Shown here: positions 1 through 8,027 of the stretch, piece after piece
Layout: each line of letters begins with the position of its first letter
Position numbering within the stretch: position 1 is the first letter of the stretch
Source of the DNA: an uncultured Coriobacteriaceae bacterium
GTDB lineage: Bacteria; Actinomycetota; Coriobacteriia; Coriobacteriales; Atopobiaceae
Reading direction: 5' to 3'
Assembly: GCA_900551595.1 (NCBI GenBank)
Contig: URWR01000007.1
Location: 1 to 22,664 of the forward strand
DNA length: 22,664 bases
Program-made: the position numbers and the translations under genes
Notes under the pieces: generated by a model
Database searches by the model: none
The model's input: the letters and a program-made list of their open reading frames with translations, nothing else
Told to the model about the DNA's origin: nothing

Positions 1-308
1 TTCTTGCTGTATCAAATGAAGAAGGAAGAATTAAATTAGCTCAGAAAGTAATCGATGAAGGATTATCTGTAAGACAGACAGAAACTCTTGCTCCGTTATT
101 TTCTGACATGAAAGAAACTAAAAGGACAAGAACTGTTACCCCTCAATCATATAAGACAGCTGCAAGACAACTTCGTTTAACGTTGGATGCGAATGTCAAA
201 GTAAGACAAGTAAGAGGGAAAAATAAAATCGAAATTGAATTTAAAGATGAAGAAGATCTCGAGCGCCTTTTGTCTTCAATAACACATTCAGTTTTAGAGC
301 AGGAATGA
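1..308 (+). CDS. parB: ParB chromosome-partitioning protein, C-terminal part (5' end outside window)
   Basis: The frame is open from base 3 and ends in TGA at 306-308, giving about 101 residues of a protein whose beginning lies left of the window. The segment EEGRIKLAQKVIDEGLSVRQTE matches the end of the ParB/Spo0J central HTH domain. The last 45 residues (LDANVKVRQVRGKNKIEIEF then DEEDLERLL) match the ParB C-terminal dimerisation domain. ParB family proteins bind parS sites near oriC, clamp DNA as CTP switches and work with ParA in origin segregation and SMC loading. The N-terminal CTPase motifs cannot be checked here. The region is AT-rich compared with the right half of the window. The next gene starts one base after the stop codon, so the two are probably co-transcribed. 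The ATG at 108 is internal, not the start. Family assignment is confident. Confidence 0.88.
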   Translation, partial: LAVSNEEGRIKLAQKVIDEGLSVRQTETLAPLFSDMKETKRTRTVTPQSYKTAARQLRLTLDANVKVRQVRGKNKIEIEFKDEEDLERLLSSITHSVLEQE

Positions 309-309
309 T

Positions 310-558
310 ATGAAGGGAATAACGAAATACATAACAAGTGGAATCGTAATAGGTATCACTGCTGTTTGCGCTTATCAACTATTACTGAATAACAAAGCAA
401 AGTGTCAATTGAAGCAAACAGCAAAGTCATTAAAAACATCATTTCAGAACATAATGAAGTACCAAGAAGTGCTCATGGATGACGGAAGTGCTAATACAGA
501 GCTTCTGAGGGAGCACCAACAGAACATTCAAGACAAATGGAATAGCATTGGGTATTAA
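310..558 (+). CDS. Small single-pass membrane protein of unknown function, downstream of parB
   Basis: This is an 82-residue protein starting with ATG one base after the parB stop codon. Translational coupling is likely, because the parB end (GAGCAGGAATGAT) supplies AGGA just before the start. Residues 8-26 (TSGIVIGITAVCAYQLLL region) form one hydrophobic segment. The remainder is a polar, basic-to-mixed tail with helical character (KAKCQLKQTAKSLKTSFQNI) that could lie in the cytoplasm. I recognise no family; the layout is loosely like YtxH-type small membrane proteins, but no diagnostic motif is visible. A hairpin follows immediately, so the parB transcript probably ends here. Its conserved place, if any, and its role in partitioning are unknown. 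Confidence 0.7.
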   Translation: MKGITKYITSGIVIGITAVCAYQLLLNNKAKCQLKQTAKSLKTSFQNIMKYQEVLMDDGSANTELLREHQQNIQDKWNSIGY

Positions 559-561
559 ATA

Positions 562-587
562 ATAGCCCTCATGTTTATGAGGGCTAT
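562..587. terminator. Bidirectional hairpin between parB operon and rlmN
   Basis: There is a perfect 11-bp stem (ATAGCCCTCAT at 562-572, ATGAGGGCTAT at 577-587) with loop GTTT. It sits between two convergent genes, 3 bases after the stop of the small ORF and 29 bases from the rlmN stop. On the minus strand the stem is followed by TATTTAAT, a modest U-rich tract; on the plus strand the tract is weak. It probably serves both transcripts. Confidence 0.7.
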
Positions 588-616
588 ATCATAACCAGAA
601 CATTTGTTCTAATACT

Positions 617-1696
617 TTAGTTAGAAGAATACTTCTGTTTTAACTGCCCACATGCCGCATCGATATCAGAACCACGAGAGTCGCGTAGAGTTGCATCAAC
701 GCCAGCAGCATTAAGGGTTTGAATAAAATGCTGCGCTCTTGCTTCAGAAGATGGTTCAAATGGAGAACCAGATACATGATTAAGCATAATTAAGTTGACA
801 TGAGCTAATGTGCCACTGGTAAAATCTCGTAACGCTGCAAGCTCCTCTTCAGTGTCATTTATACCAGCTATAAGTGCATACTCATATGTTGGACGGCGTC
901 CAGTTAAATCAACATATGCTTGCATAGCATCCCAAAGCCTTAACAAAGACCATTTCTTAACACCAGGCATGAGGGCATCACGTGTTTTTTGGACGGCAGA
1001 GTGCAAAGAAATAGCAAGAGTGAACTGCTCAGGTTCCTTAGCAAATTTATGAATCATAGGAACAACACCACAAGTGGAAACAGTTAAATGTCTCGCTCCA
1101 ATACCAAGTGTTTCTGATTTATTTAACATTCTTAGTGCTTTGAGTGTTTCATCATAATTTGCAAAAGGCTCGCCTTGTCCCATAAAGACAACACTACTCA
1201 CACGTGTACCGAAATCATTTTGTGCATGAATAACTTGGTCATATATTTCTTCTGCCTTCAACGATCGGGAAAGACCGGACTTCCCTGTTGCACAAAAGGC
1301 ACATTTCATACCGCAGCCAGCTTGTGTGGATACACATACAGAAAGACGATTCTTGGAAGGAATGCCAACGCATTCGACAGAATTACCGTCAGAAAACTGA
1401 AGAAGATACTTTCGGCATCCGTCTGATGAAACCTGACGAGCAATTTCTGAAGAAAGCGCAATTGAAAAATGAGAGGCTAGTTTCTCTCGAAGAGACGCAG
1501 GAAGATTTGTCATTTGGTCAAAGTTCTCAACATGCTTGTTCCAAATCCAATCTTCAATTTGTTTCACGCGAAACGCAGGTTGTTTAAACTCAGCCATAAG
1601 GTCTGCGATTTGCTCATGCGTAAGATCACGAATCGTTGTGAGCTTGTTTTCTGAAGGGCTGAGAGAACGATTTTGAGAAGTCTGGTCAGAATGCAT
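617..1696 (-). CDS. rlmN: Dual-specificity 23S rRNA (A2503) / tRNA (A37) C2-methyltransferase RlmN
   Basis: RlmN is a radical-SAM enzyme that methylates C2 of A2503 in 23S rRNA and A37 of some tRNAs. With the chosen ATG start the protein has 359 residues, close to the usual RlmN length. Visible features are CVSTQAGCGMKCAFCATG with the CxxxCxxC cluster motif, VVFMGQGEPFANYD (the GxGEP SAM-binding strand, here GQGEP), the AISLHS and ALIAGIND segments, and the C-terminal SRGSDIDAACGQL, whose Cys is the acceptor for the methyl group in the family. The open frame extends upstream to a TTG at 1747, but that stretch has no ribosome binding site and lengthens the protein atypically. ATG 1696 (MHSDQ...) has GACAGG upstream and is preferred, though not certain. 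It is divergent from ddl with about 180 bases between the starts. Confidence 0.93.
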   Translation of the reverse strand: MHSDQTSQNRSLSPSENKLTTIRDLTHEQIADLMAEFKQPAFRVKQIEDWIWNKHVENFDQMTNLPASLREKLASHFSIALSSEIARQVSSDGCRKYLLQFSDGNSVECVGIPSKNRLSVCVSTQAGCGMKCAFCATGKSGLSRSLKAEEIYDQVIHAQNDFGTRVSSVVFMGQGEPFANYDETLKALRMLNKSETLGIGARHLTVSTCGVVPMIHKFAKEPEQFTLAISLHSAVQKTRDALMPGVKKWSLLRLWDAMQAYVDLTGRRPTYEYALIAGINDTEEELAALRDFTSGTLAHVNLIMLNHVSGSPFEPSSEARAQHFIQTLNAAGVDATLRDSRGSDIDAACGQLKQKYSSN

Positions 1697-1875
1697 GATA
1701 AAACCTGTCTCTGAGTTCCTTAAATATCTAAGTGGGGGTATCCTCAAGACCCACGGGAAAAGAATACCAGCGAAGAAGGTTAAAGAGAAACACAGTTCTA
1801 CATTTCAGAAGGACTAAGAGATAACTTAGCGAAAAGATCTATAAGGCCCATGTGGCGCGATGAAAGGAATCGGCC

Positions 1876-2838
1876 TTGAGAGATATAAAACTGGATACCT
1901 GTAAAGTTGCTCTTATCACTGGCGGTTGGTCCGATGAAAAAGAAATATCGCGTGCAAGTGGCCAGGCTTGTGCACAAGCCTTGCAGGATGCTGGATTTAT
2001 CAATATTGATGTAATAGACATCTCAGATTCCTGTGCAACTATACAGCTCGCACAAGGTAATTATGATGTTGCGTTTATAGCTATGCATGGACAGTACGGT
2101 GAGGATGGGTGTATTCAGGGTCTTTGTGAAATACTACATATCCCCTATACCTTCTCAGGAGTCCTTGCCAGCGCAATGGCAACAGAGAAAAACATTGCAA
2201 AACAGGTATATAAGGAAGCAGGTATTCCTGTTCCAGAAGGAATTGAAATATCAGCTTCTAAGAAGTGTTCATTAGAGGAGCTTCATAGCCTTGTTGAAAG
2301 GTTGGGACTACCAATTTTTGTTAAGCCAGCCTGTAATGGTTCAAGTTTTGGAGTAACAAAAGTTACAAAGGAAGATCAACTCCAAGATGCAATAACAAAA
2401 GCACAAAGTGGTGGTAGCTCTGCCCTTATAGAACAATGTATAGAAGGAACAGAAATTACTGTCCCAGTATTAGGCAATGAAGATCCGCAAGCTCTCCCAA
2501 TAATTGAAATTGTTACAGGAGCAGATTTTTACGACCTTAAGGTGAAGTACGAGGATCCGTCTAAACATCATGTTATCCCTGCTCGCCTAGATGAGGATAT
2601 ATACAAAAAAGCACAAGAGTATGCCGTTATTGCTCATAAAGCGCTTGGCTGTGCGGGAGCTTCTCGGTCTGACTTCATTGTTACAGCAGATGGAGAGCCA
2701 GTTATTCTCGAGACAAATACAATTCCTGGTATGACAGAAACCTCTCTTCTTCCTGACTCAGCACGACATGCAGGAATAGAGTTCCCTGAGCTTTGTCGTA
2801 GGCTTATTGAACTGGCATTTGAGCGTTTTGAGGCGTGA
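1876..2838 (+). CDS. ddl: D-alanine--D-alanine ligase
   Basis: This is an ATP-grasp ligase joining two D-Ala for the peptidoglycan stem peptide. At 320 residues it is of normal bacterial size. It starts with TTG at 1876, preceded by AAAGGA at 1863-1868 (7-base spacing); the ATG at 1860 is in another frame. Motifs seen: ITGGWSDEKEISRASG (residues 14-29; the GGxSxExExS nucleotide/substrate loop), MHGQYGEDG (the HGxxGEDG signature), FSGVLASAMATEKN, FVKPACNGSSFGVTKV (ATP-grasp lysine and glycine-rich loop), DFIVTADGEPVILETNTIPGMTETSLLPDSARHAGI (metal-binding E and N, and the conserved C-terminal loop, here split across two motifs). The stop is one base before the downstream helicase start, indicating an operon. 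Near the start the conserved ligand Glu is within GGWSDEKE. No abnormal features. Confidence is high. Confidence 0.93.
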   Translation: MRDIKLDTCKVALITGGWSDEKEISRASGQACAQALQDAGFINIDVIDISDSCATIQLAQGNYDVAFIAMHGQYGEDGCIQGLCEILHIPYTFSGVLASAMATEKNIAKQVYKEAGIPVPEGIEISASKKCSLEELHSLVERLGLPIFVKPACNGSSFGVTKVTKEDQLQDAITKAQSGGSSALIEQCIEGTEITVPVLGNEDPQALPIIEIVTGADFYDLKVKYEDPSKHHVIPARLDEDIYKKAQEYAVIAHKALGCAGASRSDFIVTADGEPVILETNTIPGMTETSLLPDSARHAGIEFPELCRRLIELAFERFEA

Positions 2839-2839
2839 G

Positions 2840-5782
2840 ATGAGCGACGTAATAAGTCCTACCCTTGATGAACTTATTCTTCCGGATACACCCGCTCGAA
2901 TAAAAGCGTCCTACCATACGCTTGCCGAGCGTGCTTCTCAGCAAGATTTCGGACTTTTGGAAGAAGATGTGGTTGTCCTTGATACTGAGACAACAGGTCT
3001 TTCCTTCAAAAACTGCGAACTTATTGAGATAGCTGCCGCGCGATTAAATGGACGGAATGTAGTAGATAGATTCCATACATTTGTGCATCCTGGTAAGCCG
3101 ATTCCAGAACAAATTAAGCAGTTAACGGGAATTAAAAATGCGGACGTTATAGATGCGCCTACATCCAAAAAAGCGGTGGCAGAATTAGCCGAATTTGTCG
3201 GAGGCGTTCCTGTTCTTGCTCATAATGCCACCTTCGACAGGACGTTTATCGAAAAAGTAAAAGGTGGCGTTAATGTCTCTGAAAACTGGATCGATACGCT
3301 AGCTTTGTCGAGAATCGCTCTGCCGCGTCTTTCATCTCATCGACTGTCGGATATGGCTCAAGCATTTGGATGCGCTGCAGTTTCGCATCGCGCTATGGAT
3401 GATGTAGATGCATTAGCTGGTATGTGGAGAATTATTCTCTGTGCTCTTTCTGATATGCCAGCGGGATTAATGAATGTTTTAGCGAACATGCATGAGGATG
3501 TGTATTGGCAGTTCAGGCCAATCTTTACACATCTTGCATTAGAAAACCCCGAAGCAACCTTCTCAATGGAACAAGTGAGAAGAGATTTGCTCGATGCAAC
3601 GGATGATCAACAGCATGAGGATGCCGCTGAGCTTGACTGGCCGCCCGTAGCTCCATCATCTGAGGAAGTTGCCGATGCATTTGCGCCTGGTGGCATTGTG
3701 CAGAAAATGTATGACTGTTTTGAGTGCAGACCAGAACAGCTGCAGATGGCAGAAGAAGTTCGCAAAGCACAGGCAACATCGACACATCGCTGTATTGAGG
3801 CTGGTACGGGCGTTGGAAAATCAATTGCCTATCTGTTGCCATCGGTTTTATATGCACAAAAAAATAATGTAACGGTAGGAATTGCAACTAAAACAAATGC
3901 CTTAACTGATCAGCTTGTATCTCATGAGCTCCCAGCACTTGATAGAGCATTACCTCAAGGCCTAACGTTTTTTAGTCTCAAGGGGTATGAGCACTATCCA
4001 TGTCTTCTGCGTGTAATGCGCGCAATAACCGGAGAGTTGCCTTTAGAGCAGGTCGAAGAGAAAAACAAATCTACAAATACTATCGAACAAGATATGCTGA
4101 CTGCTCTTGCGGTAGTGCTCGCGTATGCCTGCCAATCCCCTTCAGGGGATCTGGATGCTCTCGGTATTAGATGGCGCTCAGTTCCACGACAGATGATTAC
4201 TACTACATCAGAAGAGTGTCAAAAAACACGCTGTCCCTTTTTCTCAAAAGGATGTTTAGTTCACGGTGCACGGAGACGTGCAGCATGTGCTGATATTGTA
4301 GTGACGAACCATTCGCTGCTTCTGCGCAATGTTGAAGCTGAAGGTAATGTTTTACCTCCCATACGTCACTGGATTGTCGATGAGGCACATTCTTTTGAAG
4401 GAGAAGCTCGAAGACAATGGGCGCGTGAAGCATCTTCGCAAACTACGAGAGCTGCATTTGAAGCACTTGGTGGTACAAGAACAGGAGCTCTTCATTTATT
4501 AATGGTGCAGGCTTCTTCAGTAGAAGCAGCAACAACATTACAGGGAATACTTACAAAGACTGCCTCAGCAGCATCGCGTGCACAACTTGCGTGTGCCGAG
4601 TTATTTGAAGAAGTAGGCGATTTTGTAAGTCTTAAAGCTGCTGGTAGAAGAAACTCTTATGAGGCAGTGACTGTTTGGATTGGTCCAGAAGAACGTTCGC
4701 ATGAAGCTTGGGAACGAGTTTTCGAAGCCGGCTTAACAGCTATCAGAAGTCTCGAGGAGACCGTTAAATGTCTCGGTGAGGCTTCTGCGTTAGCAGTCGA
4801 AACAGTAAAAGAAGCTGTAGTAGATCTTGGCGAACATAAAGCTGTGTTTGAACGATTGTTGGAAGGCGTTCGTCTGGTAATTGAAGGCACAGATGATAGC
4901 TATGTGTATTCAGCCCAAGTTACGCGATCTCGCAACCGTAGCTCTAATGAAGCCTTAATAGCAGAGAAGATCGATGTAGGTGCTGAGCTTGCAGAACGAT
5001 GGTTGCCAGAGATGATGAGCGTGGTCTTTACCTCGGCAACAATTGCTGTAGGAGATGATTTCTCACACTTCAAACATGCTGTTGGTCTTGATAGATTAAG
5101 CAGCTCTCTGTACTCATCGATTCGTTTGGACTCGAGCTTCGATTACGATTCAAACATGCGTGTTGTCATAGCACGCGATTTACCACAGCCAAACGACAGA
5201 CAGTATCTCGATGAGCTTGAAAAACTTCTTTTGGATGTTCATGTAAGTATGGGCGGGTCTGTTTTAACGCTGTTTACTAACCGGCGAGAAATGGAACGAA
5301 CATACGAAAAGCTCAAGCCTCTTCTTGCTGAGAAGGGACTTGATCTTGCAATGCATGAACGTGGTGCCGGAGTTCGACAAATTCGCGATAGATTTCTCGC
5401 TGAGAAGAGTCTCTCCCTCTTTGCACTTAAAGCCTTTTGGGAGGGTTTTGATGCTGCTGGCGATACGCTACGGTGCGTGGTTATTCCGAAATTGCCTTTC
5501 TCTAGTCCAACCGATCCTCTTTCACTTGAGAGGGACAGGAGGGAGCAGCGCGCTTGGTGGCGATATTCACTTCCAGAGGCAGTGCTTTCGGTAAAGCAAG
5601 CGGCTGGTCGATTGATTCGATCATCAACCGACAAAGGCGTCCTCGTACTTGCAGATTCTCGACTCGTTACAAAAAGTTATGGACGCCAATTTATCAATAG
5701 TTTGCCCTCTTCAAATGTAACGATACTTGAAGAGGGACACGTAAAACGATTTATTGAGAGTTGGCGTCGTAGTACTCACTAG
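2840..5782 (+). CDS. dinG: DnaQ-type 3'-5' exonuclease / DinG-family DNA helicase fusion
   Basis: This 980-residue fusion starts at ATG 2840, one base after the ddl stop and preceded by GAGG; the upstream in-frame ATG at 2807 lies inside ddl and is rejected. Residues 44-210 are a DEDDh exonuclease: DTETTG (D48, E50), AHNATFD (D133) and HRAMDDVDA (H193, D198). Residues 300 to the end are an XPD/DinG superfamily-2 helicase: EAGTGVGKS Walker A (K337), DEAH box at 524-527, FTSATI, EGFDAAGD, and QAAGRLIR as the last arginine-finger motif. Four cysteines at 398, 470, 475 and 482 are placed like the 4Fe-4S ligands of DinG/XPD. In Firmicutes and Actinobacteria such fusions are usually annotated as bifunctional DinG/epsilon-like proteins, with a presumed role in DNA repair; in some relatives the helicase part is nuclease-active. 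The 3' end overlaps the convergent WYL gene by 32 bases. Confidence 0.88.
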   Translation: MSDVISPTLDELILPDTPARIKASYHTLAERASQQDFGLLEEDVVVLDTETTGLSFKNCELIEIAAARLNGRNVVDRFHTFVHPGKPIPEQIKQLTGIKNADVIDAPTSKKAVAELAEFVGGVPVLAHNATFDRTFIEKVKGGVNVSENWIDTLALSRIALPRLSSHRLSDMAQAFGCAAVSHRAMDDVDALAGMWRIILCALSDMPAGLMNVLANMHEDVYWQFRPIFTHLALENPEATFSMEQVRRDLLDATDDQQHEDAAELDWPPVAPSSEEVADAFAPGGIVQKMYDCFECRPEQLQMAEEVRKAQATSTHRCIEAGTGVGKSIAYLLPSVLYAQKNNVTVGIATKTNALTDQLVSHELPALDRALPQGLTFFSLKGYEHYPCLLRVMRAITGELPLEQVEEKNKSTNTIEQDMLTALAVVLAYACQSPSGDLDALGIRWRSVPRQMITTTSEECQKTRCPFFSKGCLVHGARRRAACADIVVTNHSLLLRNVEAEGNVLPPIRHWIVDEAHSFEGEARRQWAREASSQTTRAAFEALGGTRTGALHLLMVQASSVEAATTLQGILTKTASAASRAQLACAELFEEVGDFVSLKAAGRRNSYEAVTVWIGPEERSHEAWERVFEAGLTAIRSLEETVKCLGEASALAVETVKEAVVDLGEHKAVFERLLEGVRLVIEGTDDSYVYSAQVTRSRNRSSNEALIAEKIDVGAELAERWLPEMMSVVFTSATIAVGDDFSHFKHAVGLDRLSSSLYSSIRLDSSFDYDSNMRVVIARDLPQPNDRQYLDELEKLLLDVHVSMGGSVLTLFTNRREMERTYEKLKPLLAEKGLDLAMHERGAGVRQIRDRFLAEKSLSLFALKAFWEGFDAAGDTLRCVVIPKLPFSSPTDPLSLERDRREQRAWWRYSLPEAVLSVKQAAGRLIRSSTDKGVLVLADSRLVTKSYGRQFINSLPSSNVTILEEGHVKRFIESWRRSTH

Positions 5783-6743
5783 CAGTTAGTTGTAACGATT
5801 GGGCGTATTTCTTAGCGCGTTCCATGATGAATTTGTTATTGCAGGTTACTTGTGATGCACAAGCTGCAATATGGCGAACAAGCCAATCTCCACCTAAATA
5901 CGGAGTACGTATACGAATGCGCCCATCAGCTAGTTCTTTTCGCTCTAATTCATGCCAATTGAACAGTTTGAGAGGTTCATCATTTTCAAACGTGAGGGTG
6001 ACACTATAGGGTGTTTGATCAGCGCTTGATGGTTGAGATGCTGAATTCTGTTTAAGAGAACGCTCAGGCATATCACCCTCGTCACAAACATTGGTCATAC
6101 GATCAAGTCTGAATAAACGTGAGTCCGCTCGATCGAGATCCCAACAATCGAGATACCAAAAGCCTGAATCTTGTTGTAACTGTCGAGGGATGACATGTCT
6201 GTGAGTAGCAGTAGTGTCACCTGCGCCGCAGTAATCCATACTAAGAATATGTTTGTCGATAATTGCTTGCATGCATGTTGTGATGGCGTGAGCAATGTCA
6301 GGTGTGCCAGAAGGAGAAACAAGATGTTCCATAGTGGTGTTTGCTGTATCAACTGATCCCAGCATTGTTTGAATCTTGCTTCTTGTTGGATCATTTTTTG
6401 GAATCCCAATTTGCTCCAAGGCTGCTAGCAAAGAAATGGTTTCTTCTCGTGTGAGCCGGAGAGCTCTGCCATGCATGCCTTGATCAAAAGCAAGGGAGAT
6501 GCCCGTTAAATCATCGGAAGGATAGAGGGATACATAGTAGTTTTCAGTTGCTGCAATATCGAGCAGCATATCCATAAGCCGCTGAGCTTGTCTTTCATCA
6601 ATATTTAAACGTTCCATTACACCTGAAAGCGTAATCGTATCGTTTTCATGTTCAAATGAGGCAAGCAAGGCGATGAGTTGACGTGAAAGTTCGACGCCTC
6701 CTTTTCTTCCTCTACTTTGAGATGAAGAACTCGGTTTAGCCAT
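5751..6743 (-). CDS. WYL-domain transcriptional regulator, second of a pair (PafC-like)
   Basis: This is a 330-residue protein. The chosen ATG at 6743 has GAGAGG seven bases upstream and lies within ATGGCTAA, so it overlaps the stop of the preceding WYL gene by 8 bases, which implies translational coupling. The earlier TTG at 6758 has no ribosome binding site. Residues about 12-85 form a winged-helix-like N-terminal region (ELSRQLIALLASFEHEND; TLSGVMERLNIDERQAQRLMD). Residues about 155-230 hold the WYL fold, with the literal tripeptide in SGFWYLDCWDLD followed by RLFRLDRM. The C-terminal part (GDWLVRHIAACASQVT) fits the WCX extension. WYL domains sense nucleic acid or other ligands, and PafBC pairs activate DNA-damage genes in Actinobacteria. 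Applying that role here is inference from pair architecture. It converges with the DinG-like gene, overlapping by 32 bases. Confidence 0.75.
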   Translation of the reverse strand: MAKPSSSSQSRGRKGGVELSRQLIALLASFEHENDTITLSGVMERLNIDERQAQRLMDMLLDIAATENYYVSLYPSDDLTGISLAFDQGMHGRALRLTREETISLLAALEQIGIPKNDPTRSKIQTMLGSVDTANTTMEHLVSPSGTPDIAHAITTCMQAIIDKHILSMDYCGAGDTTATHRHVIPRQLQQDSGFWYLDCWDLDRADSRLFRLDRMTNVCDEGDMPERSLKQNSASQPSSADQTPYSVTLTFENDEPLKLFNWHELERKELADGRIRIRTPYLGGDWLVRHIAACASQVTCNNKFIMERAKKYAQSLQLTASEYYDANSQ

Positions 6744-7764
6744 TGCATGACCTCTCAATCATTTCTTGCCAGATACAAACAAATGATGCTGGCTCAACTG
6801 GAATAAGACTCCAGGCAATTCCCCATTGAGCTGCGCTTTTCTCACAACTTATAGGCACCTTTAAAAATAAACCTTGCTCGGTTCGGTAGAACACCCCTGC
6901 TTTTCCTACGATCTGTCGCAAATCTGACTCAAATTTATCTGGAACGAGGAACGTTCCTTTGCAGTTGATGTGGCCAATTTGAAAAGGAAGCCGGATATAG
7001 TCTTGAAGGTCAAAATCAACAGGAATTTGAAATGAAAGAGAGGGTAGTTCCTGAGCGCTACGGATACGCTCAATATTAAAGGTTCTCATTTTCTCGCTGT
7101 TGATTTGATTATTTTCAACAGCAGCTGCCACTACGTAAATAGAGTTTCTTAATCCGAATAAACCGAATGGGGCAATGTCACGCTCAGAGGTTATACCGTT
7201 CGTGTCGGTATAAACAATGTGACAAGCATGGAGTGACATATAACTCGACCGCACTGTTGCTGCTGCTTTTGAGAAAGTGCTTTGCGGGGCACTGTCTTTG
7301 AATAGACGCTGCGGCGAAAGCGTGGAAGAGGATTGAAAACTGCGATCAATCTTTGCAAGAGCCAAACGTAGATCTTCCGCATAAGGAAAAGAAGGATCGT
7401 TAAGCAAAGGTTGACACACCATATCCAGGATAAAGGCGTCTCTTGTAGAAAGCGTTTGGGAATCAACAAAAGAGGAACGCTCATCAACCTGATAAGCATT
7501 GGCTCCATCTGAGAGGGTTACAGAAATGATGTGTATCCCACAGGAGGCAAGACGCTTTCTATCCCTATCAAAGGTTTTCTTTGCAGTCTCAACTTCTTTT
7601 TTACTTGGATCTTCACCTTGAATATAGAGTGTCTTGAGGATGTATTTAGAATCAACGGGATGGTGCGTATTCATAAAAAGGAGCGCTAAAGTCGCAAGAC
7701 GTTCCGCCATTGTTTCGTCGCTGTTGAGATGAGATTCTCTATCGTTTGCAGGATATTTAGTCAT
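6736..7764 (-). CDS. WYL-domain transcriptional regulator, first of a pair (PafB-like)
   Basis: This is a 342-residue protein starting at ATG 7764, with GAGAAG just upstream on the minus strand. Residues about 18-80 (RLATLALLFMNTHHPVDSKYILKTLY, then TFDRDRKRLASCGIHI) are an HTH_11-like winged helix typical of WYL regulators. The middle carries the WYL strand pattern: ACHIVYTDTNG, DIAPFGLFGLRNSIYVVAA and RTFNIERI. The C-terminal segment (FQIPVDFDLQDYIRLPFQIG...) is a WCX-like wing. It heads a two-gene minus-strand unit with the next WYL gene, 8-base overlap. In Actinobacteria paired WYL proteins of this kind (PafB and PafC) form a heterodimeric activator of mitomycin-inducible repair genes and often sit near proteasome genes, none of which are in this window. 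A TACAAT-like -10 lies upstream at 7817-7822 on the minus strand. Confidence 0.75.
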   Translation of the reverse strand: MTKYPANDRESHLNSDETMAERLATLALLFMNTHHPVDSKYILKTLYIQGEDPSKKEVETAKKTFDRDRKRLASCGIHIISVTLSDGANAYQVDERSSFVDSQTLSTRDAFILDMVCQPLLNDPSFPYAEDLRLALAKIDRSFQSSSTLSPQRLFKDSAPQSTFSKAAATVRSSYMSLHACHIVYTDTNGITSERDIAPFGLFGLRNSIYVVAAAVENNQINSEKMRTFNIERIRSAQELPSLSFQIPVDFDLQDYIRLPFQIGHINCKGTFLVPDKFESDLRQIVGKAGVFYRTEQGLFLKVPISCEKSAAQWGIAWSLIPVEPASFVCIWQEMIERSCNG

Positions 7765-7816
7765 AAGCTTCTCAATCTACGACTGTTTTCAAGTGCTATT
7801 TGATAGTGTCATGGCA

Positions 7817-7822
7817 ATTGTA
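7817..7822 (-). promoter_or_regulatory. Candidate -10 element for the WYL operon
   Basis: Reading the minus strand, TACAAT (5/6 to the -10 consensus) stands 52 bases upstream of the ATG of the first WYL gene. No convincing -35 is seen at the right distance (GATATA at best). The 263-base gap to the divergent gene at 8028 contains no ORF and no other clear element. Confidence 0.3.
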
Positions 7823-8027
7823 TGAGTCTAATAAAACGATATATCGCATTTTGGGAGATAATCTTTCCAATAGGAATAGTTATAAGGAGAAAGGCGAGCA
7901 ATTTCGATTGCACCATTTGGGTGGGGAATACGCTCTATTGAGACGCGAGAGCAGGTAGAGACGTATACTCATGCATATTAAAAGTATCGGAAGGTGTGGA
8001 ACCCCCGTTTACGGAGGATGAATAGGT

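Noticed and set aside
1697..1747. Upstream TTG start of rlmN giving 17 extra residues.
   Set aside because: No ribosome binding site precedes the TTG, and the extension is not typical of RlmN.
5239..5634. A 131-codon open frame on the minus strand.
   Set aside because: It lies fully inside the helicase domain of the plus-strand gene, with no recognisable domain.
7938..7969. Promoter TTGAGA ... TATACT before the M28-like gene.
   Set aside because: The spacing is 20 bases, too long for an ordinary sigma-70 promoter; TATACT alone may still be a -10 but support is weak.
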